Source: Priestia koreensis
GTDB lineage: Bacteria > Bacillota > Bacilli > Bacillales > Bacillaceae_H
Direction of reading: 5' to 3'
Assembly (NCBI RefSeq): GCF_001274935.1
Contig: NZ_LILC01000030.1
Coordinates: 62,001 to 126,000 of the forward strand
Length of the DNA stretch: 64,000 nt
Part shown: piece by piece, positions 42,043 to 50,173 of the stretch
How the letters are laid out: every line of letters begins with the position of its first letter
Numbering within the stretch: position 1 is the stretch's first letter
Translations under genes and position numbers: made by a program
The notes under the pieces: model-generated
Database searches by the model: none
Told to the model about the DNA's origin: nothing
Seen by the model: only the letters and a program-made list of their open reading frames with translations

Positions 42043-42177
42043 TTATCGTTTTATTTCCAATATGGAGTTTCTAAAAAAGGGCAGACTGATCCCGTTACGA
42101 ACTCCAGCATGAAAAATTGCGCGACAAATGTACATAAATTCTAACCATTGTTCACGCAGTACAGTAAAACGATTCAT
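42043..42177 (-). CDS. 44-residue leader peptide or small protein upstream of the ABC-F gene
   Basis: A short reading frame with an excellent ribosome site (AAGGAGGTG, 8 bases before the ATG) and its own promoter. The product starts MNRFTVLREQWLEF and ends SILEIKR; it is rich in aromatic and arginine residues and has a hydrophobic middle (MYICRAIFHAG). No family was recognised. Because two terminators separate it from the ABC-F gene, and no good promoter lies after them, it may be a regulatory uORF whose translation sets read-through. It could instead be an independent small protein gene with T1 as its terminator. Confidence 0.65.
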   Translation of the reverse strand: MNRFTVLREQWLEFMYICRAIFHAGVRNGISLPFFRNSILEIKR

Positions 42178-42221
42178 CTCTTTTCCACCTCCTTCGACTA
42201 TAATTATACAAATTGTACCAT

Positions 42222-42250
42222 ACTATATTTTTATTATCCAGATAATTCAA
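42222..42250 (-). promoter_or_regulatory. Promoter of the leader ORF and ABC-F unit
   Basis: Minus-strand TTGAAT, 17 bases, TATAGT. The predicted transcript starts about 35 bases before the leader ATG. Confidence 0.6.
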
Positions 42251-42264
42251 TGTTTTCACCAAAC

Positions 42265-42296
42265 AAAAAAGAACTCTATCACGCAATAAAGTTCTT
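42265..42296 (-). terminator. Terminator of the galactoside operon
   Basis: AAGAACT/AGTTCTT stem with a 14-base loop and a T tract on the minus strand, after the LacI-type regulator, the last gene. Confidence 0.7.
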
Positions 42297-42310
42297 CTGT
42301 GTATGTATAT

Positions 42311-43300
42311 CTAAAAGCTACTATCACGAACCATAAGCTGAGAGGCTACAAATACCTTTTTAGCAATTTTTCGTTCATTAATTCGCTCCATTAAAAGGTC
42401 AATGGCCGTTTCACCCATTAATTCTGTATGAATTTTTACTGTACTCAAAGCAGGGAAGACATATTTAGATACGCTAATATCGTTCACACCAATAACATTA
42501 ACGCGATCTGGGACCGATATACGCGCTTCATGGAGCGCTTTTAAACAACCAATAGCCATTGGATCATTTCCGGCAAAAAAAGCAGTCGGCAGGTCGTCAC
42601 CGTGCTCTTCAATCGCTTGTTTCATAAGTCGATATCCATCATCTACAGTAAACGAACCAACATAGAAGGAAGATGAATCAAACATTTCAAGTTGCTTTAA
42701 ATATTGTTCAAATACTTCCGATCTCATATCATCGATTTTGGCAGAGTGATCTTTAAATTCCTCTCTTCCACCAATAAAACCAATACGTTTATGGCCATTA
42801 TCAATGAAATAGTCAATTACTTGTCTAGTTGCTTTCGTAAAATCTACCACAACACTATCAAAACGATCATCATCAGGATTTGAATCCACAAATACGATAT
42901 GTTCGCTTACTTCTTCAAGTTGCTTTACTTGTGAACTACTAAACTTTCCAATGGCAATAATACCTTGAATGTTTTCTTGTTCAATGCCCTGCAAATCTAG
43001 CTGTGAATACTTAACAACCTGAAGGTTATGACACTGACAGCGATCCTCTGCTCCTAGACGAATAGACATATAATACAAGTCATCTAGTTCTTCTTTTTCA
43101 GTATGCCAATTGATAATTGCTACCTTCTGTGCCGCTACTCGTTTTGATTGTAGTTTTTTATAGGACAGTGCCTCAGCCACTTGAAATATCTTCTTTTTTG
43201 TCTCATCGCTCACTGATAACGTCGTATCATAGTTCAATACGCGAGAAACAGTAGAAATCGAAACTCCCACTTTCGTCGCAATATCTTTAATTGTAGCCAT
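42311..43300 (-). CDS. LacI-family regulator of galactose/galactoside genes
   Basis: A 329-residue LacI/GalR regulator. Helix-turn-helix TIKDIATKVGVSISTVSRVLN at the N-terminus, then an effector domain with YYMSIRLGAEDRCQ, GHKRIGFIGG and VIGVNDISVSKYVFPALSTV. It resembles MsmR/GalR-type regulators of alpha-galactoside or galactose operons. As the last gene behind galM it would be co-expressed and set feedback. TTT-ACTAAA-type boxes before the binding-protein gene and the GH36 gene are candidate targets. Start follows GGGGAGAGGGA. Confidence 0.88.
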   Translation of the reverse strand: MATIKDIATKVGVSISTVSRVLNYDTTLSVSDETKKKIFQVAEALSYKKLQSKRVAAQKVAIINWHTEKEELDDLYYMSIRLGAEDRCQCHNLQVVKYSQLDLQGIEQENIQGIIAIGKFSSSQVKQLEEVSEHIVFVDSNPDDDRFDSVVVDFTKATRQVIDYFIDNGHKRIGFIGGREEFKDHSAKIDDMRSEVFEQYLKQLEMFDSSSFYVGSFTVDDGYRLMKQAIEEHGDDLPTAFFAGNDPMAIGCLKALHEARISVPDRVNVIGVNDISVSKYVFPALSTVKIHTELMGETAIDLLMERINERKIAKKVFVASQLMVRDSSF

Positions 43301-43393
43301 ACTTTCCCTCTCCCCTTATTTATCAGCGAAATTCATTACATGAAGTAAAAACCAGCTGCTCTCTTCCAAATGCACTCGTGTTCATGCATATTC

Positions 43394-43423
43394 TTCACTG
43401 ATATGACGGGTCATATCAGTGAA
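43394..43423. other. Perfect 13-base hairpin across the galM stop codon
   Basis: TTCACTGATATGA and its exact complement flank a CGGG loop; the galM TGA lies inside the stem. There is no T tract on either side, so it does not look like a classical terminator. It may protect or process the message between galM and the regulator gene. Confidence 0.75.
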
Positions 43424-44454
43424 GTGAATTTATAAGTTGTTTTTGCCTGATACAATTCATGTTCCTTTACGACAATAGACGGAAAATCTGAATGGTGAAT
43501 TGCGTCTGGCAGACCTTGTGTTTCTAAACACACGCCAAGGTATGGTCGGGCCTTTACTCCTTGAATTTCAAAGTTTCCTTTTAATTGATTACTTGTATAT
43601 AATACTACACCCACTTGGTCTGTGGAGACCGTAATTCGTCTTCCGCTCTCTTCATCAGATAAAATAATCGGCTGGTGCTGATCTTTTAGGAAGAATGGAT
43701 GATCATATCCATTCCCTACTAGTACCGTCTGGGGATGATCAGAGAGAGCACCATCTTTTAGCTTACGGCTTTTTCTAAAATCAAATGGAGTGCCTTCTAC
43801 CTGTAAGAACTGACCTGTCGGCAGCGATTCTTCATTTAATTCGAGGAAAGAGTCACTGGGGATTTGGACGGTATGATCTAAAACATCGCGAGATACATCG
43901 CCGCTCAGGTTAAAGTACGTGTGGTTCGTTACATTTAAAATCGTATCCTTATCAGACGTTCCCTCGTAAGAAAGAGAAAGTTCATTTTCGGTTAGCGTAT
44001 ACGTCACGCTCATGCGAACGTTTCCTGGGTAGCCATCTTCGCCGTCAGATGCGTAATGAAGAAAACGGACGGATACTTCATCTTCACCTTCTGTAAGCTC
44101 TGCGCGCCAAATGACATGACTGAATCCTGTAATTCCACCATGGATGTGGTTCTCACCATCATTTTTTGCTAGATGATAGGGTTTACCGTTTAGTTCAAAT
44201 TCCCCTGCTTTAATACGCCCTGCTACCGGTCCTACAATCGCACCAAAGTAAGGAGAATGCTCCACATAATCATCGATATGATCGAATCCTAATACAATGT
44301 TTTCTCCTTTGCCTTCTCGATTTGGCATAATCAGTTTTTGAATAACGCAGCCATAGTCTAGGCACGTCACAGAAACTCCCTTATTATTCGTTAACGTGTA
44401 AGCATGCACTTCGTTTCCATCTAATGTTCCAAAAAGAGTTTGATCAATTTTCAT
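43411..44454 (-). CDS. galM: Aldose 1-epimerase (galactose mutarotase)
   Basis: A 347-residue enzyme that interconverts alpha and beta anomers of galactose, supplying the form used by GalK. Landmarks are GPVAGRIKAGEFELNGKPYHL, HIHGGITGFSHVIW (catalytic His), LNVTNHTYFNLSG (second His) and a C-terminal YLGVCLETQGLPDAIHHSDFPS with the catalytic Glu. The start at 44454 (MKIDQTLFG) has GGAAG upstream; the in-frame GTG three codons earlier overlaps that site. It follows galT across a perfect hairpin. Confidence 0.95.
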   Translation of the reverse strand: MKIDQTLFGTLDGNEVHAYTLTNNKGVSVTCLDYGCVIQKLIMPNREGKGENIVLGFDHIDDYVEHSPYFGAIVGPVAGRIKAGEFELNGKPYHLAKNDGENHIHGGITGFSHVIWRAELTEGEDEVSVRFLHYASDGEDGYPGNVRMSVTYTLTENELSLSYEGTSDKDTILNVTNHTYFNLSGDVSRDVLDHTVQIPSDSFLELNEESLPTGQFLQVEGTPFDFRKSRKLKDGALSDHPQTVLVGNGYDHPFFLKDQHQPIILSDEESGRRITVSTDQVGVVLYTSNQLKGNFEIQGVKARPYLGVCLETQGLPDAIHHSDFPSIVVKEHELYQAKTTYKFTSLI

Positions 44455-44480
44455 GGCTTCCACTTCCTTTTTTATTCATT

Positions 44481-44509
44481 GGGTCAGCTAATGCAACATT
44501 AGCTGACCC
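44481..44509. other. Perfect 13-base hairpin between galT and galM
   Basis: GGGTCAGCTAATG and its exact complement around a 3-base loop, 6 bases after the galT stop codon. No T run follows on the minus strand. A message-stability or processing element is more likely than a terminator. Confidence 0.75.
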
Positions 44510-44515
44510 TTTCTC

Positions 44516-46015
44516 TTACTGATTTAGACTGTTAATGAAGCGTTTAAACCCATCTTGACCTTTTTCATCTCTTTTAAAGACACCAGCATCTTGCAACACG
44601 CGTAAAAACTTCATTCCAAGTTCTTTTCGGACAATTTCGCCTACCGTCCTTTTGCTCAGCGTTGACGCGTATGTTTCACGCAATTGATCGGCCCATTCTT
44701 TGTGGTATGCAGCTAATTCGTTCGATTCATTGAGAAGATATCTTTCTACTTCTAAAAGCTCCTCTTTTAATCGAGCGGGTAATACCGCTAACCCCATCAC
44801 TTCGATCAGGCCGATATTTTCTTTTTTAATATGCTGCACATCTTGATGAGGATGAAAAATGCCAAGCGGATGTTCCGCGTTTGTACGGTTATTGCGTAAA
44901 ACGAGATCCACTTCGTACACACCATCGCGCTGTCTAGCAATTGGTGTAATTGTATTGTGTCTCGTTTGCCCCGTATGAGAATGAATATTTACGTCTTCAT
45001 CCTGATATTTTATCCAGCTGTCTAAAATAAATGTAGAAGCCTCTACGAGAGATTCCTTCTCTTTTCCTTTTAAACGAATCACGGACATTGGCCATTTCAC
45101 GATCGCTCCCGTAACATCGGCGTAACCGTTTAAGGTGAAGGAGAATTCCTCTGGTGCTTTTGCCATAGCAAATTCATAGTTACCACCTTGATAATGATCA
45201 TGAGTGAGAATAGAACCACCTACGATCGGTAAGTCCGCGTTCGATCCTACAAAATAGTGTGGTACTTTTTCAACAAAGGTAAGTAACCGACGAAATGCCG
45301 ATTCATCGATTTTCATATCTCGATGCTCACCAGATAAAAGAATGCAGTGCTCATTGTAGTAAACATACGGTGAGTACTGTAAGAACCATTGTTCATCCGT
45401 AAGCTCCATACGAATCATACGGTGATTTGAGCGTGCTGGATGACCAATTCTTCCCTCGTATCCTTCATTTTCTACACATAACAAACACTTCGGATAGCCA
45501 ACAGATGGGTTACTCTTCGCCTTTTCTTTTTCTAACGCAATCTGCTTCGGATCTTTTTCAGGCTTTGAGAGGTTGATTGTAATATCCAGCTCCCCAAACT
45601 CTGTCTCCACCTGATAGCTAATATTCTTCTCAATACGCTTTGTTTGAATATAATTGCTATCTTGGCTTAGTTGATAAAAATAGTCCGTCGCTAGTGAAGG
45701 TGATTGTGCATATTTCTGATAAAAGGTTTGGTTTACCTCAGAAGGCTTTGAAATGAAAATATTCATCACATTACTTCCGAATATTTCTTTCTCATCTAAT
45801 AAATCATCGATAATTCCTTTATCTAGAGCGTACTGCGTTAGTTCTTCTAACAGATCTGGAATGGATTTTTCTTCTGTTACAGGTTCTTCTACAAAATCTT
45901 GGAGATGAAGGGCTGCAGCCACTTGATTTCTAGCATATATCTCATCTTCTCTCTGAATTAATTGCTTTTTAATAGCAGCGTTCACTAGCTGTGTAATAGA
46001 TGTATATATACTCAT
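44516..46015 (-). CDS. galT: Galactose-1-phosphate uridylyltransferase (class II, Firmicutes type)
   Basis: A 499-residue enzyme of the Leloir pathway: galactose 1-phosphate and UDP-glucose exchange to UDP-galactose and glucose 1-phosphate. It belongs to the larger GalT2 family with KCLLCVENEGYEGRIGHPARSNHR, GGSILTHDHYQGG and HTGQTRHNTITPIAR, rather than the HPHxQ type of E. coli. Start follows GGAGGAAAT. It lies 12 bases after galE, in the same transcript. Confidence 0.95.
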   Translation of the reverse strand: MSIYTSITQLVNAAIKKQLIQREDEIYARNQVAAALHLQDFVEEPVTEEKSIPDLLEELTQYALDKGIIDDLLDEKEIFGSNVMNIFISKPSEVNQTFYQKYAQSPSLATDYFYQLSQDSNYIQTKRIEKNISYQVETEFGELDITINLSKPEKDPKQIALEKEKAKSNPSVGYPKCLLCVENEGYEGRIGHPARSNHRMIRMELTDEQWFLQYSPYVYYNEHCILLSGEHRDMKIDESAFRRLLTFVEKVPHYFVGSNADLPIVGGSILTHDHYQGGNYEFAMAKAPEEFSFTLNGYADVTGAIVKWPMSVIRLKGKEKESLVEASTFILDSWIKYQDEDVNIHSHTGQTRHNTITPIARQRDGVYEVDLVLRNNRTNAEHPLGIFHPHQDVQHIKKENIGLIEVMGLAVLPARLKEELLEVERYLLNESNELAAYHKEWADQLRETYASTLSKRTVGEIVRKELGMKFLRVLQDAGVFKRDEKGQDGFKRFINSLNQ

Positions 46016-46027
46016 GTGATTTCCTCC

Positions 46028-47017
46028 TTAATCTTCGTAGCCATTTGGATGATTTTCATGCCAATTCCATGCTGTTTGAATGATATTACGGATGTCTGTA
46101 CGCTTCGGCTCCCATCCTAGTACCTCTTTTGCTTTCGCAGAGGACGCAATAAGTTTACTCGGATCGCCTGCTCTTCTTTCACCGATTTTTGCGGGAATAT
46201 CATGTGCCGTTACTTCTCGAGATGTTTCCACAATTTCTTTAACTGAGAAGCCTTGACTACTTCCTAAATTAAAGACGTTGCTTTCGCCGCCCTTTTGTAA
46301 GTATTGAAGTGCTAAAATATGTGCATCAATTAGGTCCGCCACGTGGATATAATCACGGATACACGTGCCATCTGGCGTATCGTAATCTTCTCCGAAAATC
46401 GTAATATGCTCGCGTTGACCAAGCGCTACTTGTAAAACGACAGGAATTAAATGCGTTTCCGGTGAATGATCTTCACCGATTTCTCCCGTTTCTCTTGCTC
46501 CCGCTACGTTAAAATAACGAAGTGACACAAACTTTGTACCGTATGCTTCGTCACACCATCTCATCATTTTTTCCATTGTAAGCTTCGTTTCACCGTACGT
46601 ATTTGTTGGAACAGTCGGCATTTTCTCCGTAATTGGCACGACTTCTGGCTCACCATATGTAGCAGCTGTAGACGAGAAGACGATATTTCTTACAGAAAAT
46701 TCATTCATAATTTCCAATAAGACTTGTGTTCCGTATACGTTGTTATCGAAATATTTTAACGGCTCAGTCATTGATTCACCAACCAATGAATTAGCTGCAA
46801 AATGAATAACGCCGTCAATCGTTTCTTTTGTAAACACGCTTCTTAGAAATTCACGGTCGCGAATATCTCCTTCATAAAAAGAAGCTTTTGGATGAATTGC
46901 TTTTTTATGACCCGTCTGAAGGTTATCGACTACAACAACGTCATAGCCTCCATCAATTAATTGATACACGGCATGTGACCCGATATATCCTGCTCCACCT
47001 AATACTAAAATACTCAT
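46028..47017 (-). CDS. galE: UDP-glucose 4-epimerase
   Basis: A 329-residue extended SDR that interconverts UDP-galactose and UDP-glucose with bound NAD. Motifs: GGAGYIGSH (7-15), VVDNLQTGH, the catalytic serine segment FSSTAATYG and YGETK (catalytic Tyr-Lys near 141-145), and GTCIRDYIHVADL. Its ATG shares one base with the galK TAA stop (TAATG), so translation is coupled. Confidence 0.96.
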   Translation of the reverse strand: MSILVLGGAGYIGSHAVYQLIDGGYDVVVVDNLQTGHKKAIHPKASFYEGDIRDREFLRSVFTKETIDGVIHFAANSLVGESMTEPLKYFDNNVYGTQVLLEIMNEFSVRNIVFSSTAATYGEPEVVPITEKMPTVPTNTYGETKLTMEKMMRWCDEAYGTKFVSLRYFNVAGARETGEIGEDHSPETHLIPVVLQVALGQREHITIFGEDYDTPDGTCIRDYIHVADLIDAHILALQYLQKGGESNVFNLGSSQGFSVKEIVETSREVTAHDIPAKIGERRAGDPSKLIASSAKAKEVLGWEPKRTDIRNIIQTAWNWHENHPNGYED

Positions 47018-48201
47018 TACATCGCCACCTCTGTTTTCTTCACTTCTCTTGCTCCGTCACCGACACTTGCTACATAAAACGTTGCATCATAACCAATAGC
47101 TGTGCGGTACTGATGTCCAACTTCTTCGATGAATTGATCTACTTCGGCATTTTCTACAATAGCAATGGCACATCCGCCAAAGCCTGCTCCTGTCATACGA
47201 GCCCCTAAAACCCCTGGCTGCTCCCATGCTACTGAAACAAGTGTATCAAGCTCAATACCCGTTACCTCGTAATCATCTCGTAGTGAAATATGTGATTCAT
47301 TCATTAGTTTACCAAACTTATCTAGGTTACCGTTTCTAAGTGCTTCACTCGCTTTTAGCGTACGCTGATTTTCATATACAGCATGGCGTGCTCTTCTTTG
47401 TAAAACGTCACTCGTAATCACATGCTTGTGCGCTTCAAATGCTGCTTCGGTTAATTCACCGAGCGTTGATACGCTAATATCTGACTGAAGTTGTGCAAGC
47501 GCTTGTTCACACTCATTCCGACGCTCATTATACTTCGAGTCCGCTAGCTCACGACGCTTGTTTGTATTCATAATAATAATTTTATGATCTTTTAAATGAA
47601 TAGGCGCATATTCAAACTTTAACGTATTGCAATCTAATAAAATCGCATGATTCGCCTTTCCCATTCCGATTGCGAACTGGTCCATAATCCCACTGTTTAC
47701 ACCGATAAATTCATTTTCAACGCGTTTTCCCGTTTTCACAAGCTCAAGACGATTAATGGTCAGATTAAAAATCCCTTCCAACACAACGCCTGTCGCTAGT
47801 TCAATAGAAGCGGAAGACGAAAGCCCAGCTCCATTTGGAATATTGCCGTAGAAAAGAATATCCATTCCAGTAGAAATGTTGTAGCCTTGCTCTTTTAAGT
47901 AACGAATCATCCCCTTCGGATAATTCGCCCAGTCGTGCTCTTTTCGATAGTCAAGGTGGTCAATTGAAAACTCCATGATTCCTTTATCAGGGAAATTTAA
48001 TGAATATAATCGAATAAGGGCATCGTTACGTTCTTTTGCAATAGCTGCCGTTCCAAACGTAATGGCACATGGAAATACGTTCCCACCGTTGTAGTCCGTA
48101 TGTTCTCCAATTAAGTTAATGCGTCCTGGTGAAAAAAATACGCGGTAATCAGCTCGCTGAAAAATTTGTTTAAATTGAATGACTAACTCATGATAATTCA
48201 T
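47017..48201 (-). CDS. galK: Galactokinase
   Basis: A 394-residue GHMP kinase that phosphorylates galactose at C1. It shows the signature GRINLIGEHTDYNGG (near 26), the ATP-binding GAGLSSSASIE (near 120) and the C-terminal MTGAGFGGCAI. The start at 48201 (MNYHELVIQ) follows AGAGGAGGG and lies inside the last codons of the GH42 gene (14-base overlap), pointing to tight coupling in the operon. Confidence 0.96.
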   Translation of the reverse strand: MNYHELVIQFKQIFQRADYRVFFSPGRINLIGEHTDYNGGNVFPCAITFGTAAIAKERNDALIRLYSLNFPDKGIMEFSIDHLDYRKEHDWANYPKGMIRYLKEQGYNISTGMDILFYGNIPNGAGLSSSASIELATGVVLEGIFNLTINRLELVKTGKRVENEFIGVNSGIMDQFAIGMGKANHAILLDCNTLKFEYAPIHLKDHKIIIMNTNKRRELADSKYNERRNECEQALAQLQSDISVSTLGELTEAAFEAHKHVITSDVLQRRARHAVYENQRTLKASEALRNGNLDKFGKLMNESHISLRDDYEVTGIELDTLVSVAWEQPGVLGARMTGAGFGGCAIAIVENAEVDQFIEEVGHQYRTAIGYDATFYVASVGDGAREVKKTEVAM

Positions 48202-50158
48202 CAATAGTTCCCTCCTCTGACATTTCGAAAAAGCGGCATTCGTACGGTTGAAGTACCTTATTTTTGAACGTAACTTCATGACCATTATGATTGATGACAA
48301 TGATGTAGTTTGTTGTTCCGTCAGTTCTTCTCACTGCCTCAACGCCTGGCTCTGTTTGGATGTTTTGAAGGCCTTGATCTTGAGCAATATCTTTCGCAAG
48401 ATCTACTAACGCATCTAATTCTAGACCGCCTCCTACGTAGTACGCTTTTCCTTCACCAAATTGATTTTCTGTTACACACGCATATTCTTTATAAAAATGA
48501 TCCGTATAATGATAAAGCGTTTGAGCTGTTGTTGGTCGAACAATATCTCTCCATACTTTACAAGTACTTTCTTCTCCATCTGTCGTTACGACTGTAACCT
48601 GCTGGCCGTCATGTAGAGATTCTGATTCTTCTACTTGAATTCCTAATAGAGGTGATAGTTTACCTGGAATCGTTTCCCCTAGAATAAGGTTGTTTTGTTT
48701 GTTTTTTACGCCAGCTCGATAAGACATGATGACGGTACCGCCCGCTTTTGTAAATTCCTCTAAGCGTCTTACTAGCTCTTCATCGATCACTTTCATTACT
48801 GGTAAAATGACCACTTTATATGTTGAGAAATCGTGATCGTATCTTAGTACATCGATTGCAATGTTTTGACGGTAAAACGGTTCGTACATACGAACAAGCT
48901 CGTTCATAAATTGAAACTGTGAACTCTCTCGCTGAATGCGCCATGCCCATATGTTATCGAAATCATATAAAACCGCTACGTCAGCTTGAATAGGCGCATC
49001 AAACAGATCTTCATATTGACTAATGTGATTAAAAAAGCTTTTTACCTCATGAAACTTTCTTGTCTTTTGATTGTTTGCATCTAAAATTCCTAGACAGTAC
49101 TGCTCCGCTCCGCGATTCATTCCTCTCCAGCGGAAATAAAGCATGTTGTTACATCCGTGAGCAAATGCATGATACGACCATGCCTTCGCTTGGTTAGGAC
49201 GCGGAAGGTAGCCGATAATATCATGCCCCTGTGCACCCATCAGCTGCTCTACGATCCAGAAATTTTGTTTATTTAAGCCGCGAACAAAATCCAATGTGGC
49301 TGATAGCTCCGCGGGTGTAACAGGCTCTTTTAAACCACCCCATACCGGATAGTTATCATAGGATACATAATCGAGCGAGCGAGAAAACTCATTATGATCA
49401 AACCATTTATCAAAAAATCCGCCCGGAAGGTTTGTGGTAACAGTTTGATGCTCTCCTTTGAGTTCTCGAACTAGCTCAACGTGCTTTTTCGCAAATTCAC
49501 TAAGCGACTGTGAACGGAAGCGCGCCCAGTCCAACATCATAGACGGATTATGAACGGTAATGGTCTTTTTCGGAACGGGAATCTCTGAGAAATCATTGTA
49601 CGTTTGTCCCCAGAAGATCGTTCCCCATACATTGTTTAGCTCATCGACCGTTTCGTATTTTTCTTCTAAAAAGGAGTGAAAGGCTTTCTGACATTGTGAG
49701 CAATAGCACATATCGCTTCCCTCATGTCCTAATTCATTATCAATTTGCCAAGCCACAATCGCTTTTTCATGTTGATAATGCGTCACTAATTTCTGAACGA
49801 TGTTCAAGGAGTATTCTTGATAGACCTCAGAATTATAGCAATACTGTCTGCGGCCACCAAAAGATATTTTTTGACCGTTCTCATCTTCTATTAAAATACT
49901 CGGATGCTTTTGAACAAGCCAGGCCGGAAAAGTAGCCGTTGGTGTTCCAAACATTACTTCAATGCCGTACTCTTTAATTTTTTCGATTGCGCGATCAAAG
50001 AATGAGAAGTCAATCTTTCCTTCTTCCTTCTCCATCAGATGCCAGGCAAATTCGCCAATGCGTACAAGGTTAACGCCCATTTCTTTCATTCTTGATAAAT
50101 CACTATCCATCATCTCGATATCCCAGTGTTCTGGGTAATAATCTACGCCTCTATACAT
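48188..50158 (-). CDS. Beta-galactosidase, glycoside hydrolase family 42
   Basis: A 656-residue cytoplasmic GH42 enzyme without signal peptide. The acid/base is Glu142 in WQIDNELGHE and the nucleophile Glu304 in WIVEQLMGA; Cys107, Cys151, Cys153 and Cys156 form the zinc cluster typical of GH42 (CYCSQC). A trimerisation-like domain (about 390-590; VAVLYDFDNIWAW) and a small beta domain follow. It would release galactose from imported beta-galactosides such as lactose or galactan fragments. GGGGGAT precedes the ATG. It lies 15 bases after the GH36 gene. Confidence 0.93.
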   Translation of the reverse strand: MYRGVDYYPEHWDIEMMDSDLSRMKEMGVNLVRIGEFAWHLMEKEEGKIDFSFFDRAIEKIKEYGIEVMFGTPTATFPAWLVQKHPSILIEDENGQKISFGGRRQYCYNSEVYQEYSLNIVQKLVTHYQHEKAIVAWQIDNELGHEGSDMCYCSQCQKAFHSFLEEKYETVDELNNVWGTIFWGQTYNDFSEIPVPKKTITVHNPSMMLDWARFRSQSLSEFAKKHVELVRELKGEHQTVTTNLPGGFFDKWFDHNEFSRSLDYVSYDNYPVWGGLKEPVTPAELSATLDFVRGLNKQNFWIVEQLMGAQGHDIIGYLPRPNQAKAWSYHAFAHGCNNMLYFRWRGMNRGAEQYCLGILDANNQKTRKFHEVKSFFNHISQYEDLFDAPIQADVAVLYDFDNIWAWRIQRESSQFQFMNELVRMYEPFYRQNIAIDVLRYDHDFSTYKVVILPVMKVIDEELVRRLEEFTKAGGTVIMSYRAGVKNKQNNLILGETIPGKLSPLLGIQVEESESLHDGQQVTVVTTDGEESTCKVWRDIVRPTTAQTLYHYTDHFYKEYACVTENQFGEGKAYYVGGGLELDALVDLAKDIAQDQGLQNIQTEPGVEAVRRTDGTTNYIIVINHNGHEVTFKNKVLQPYECRFFEMSEEGTIDELS

Positions 50159-50173
50159 GTTGATCCCCCAACT

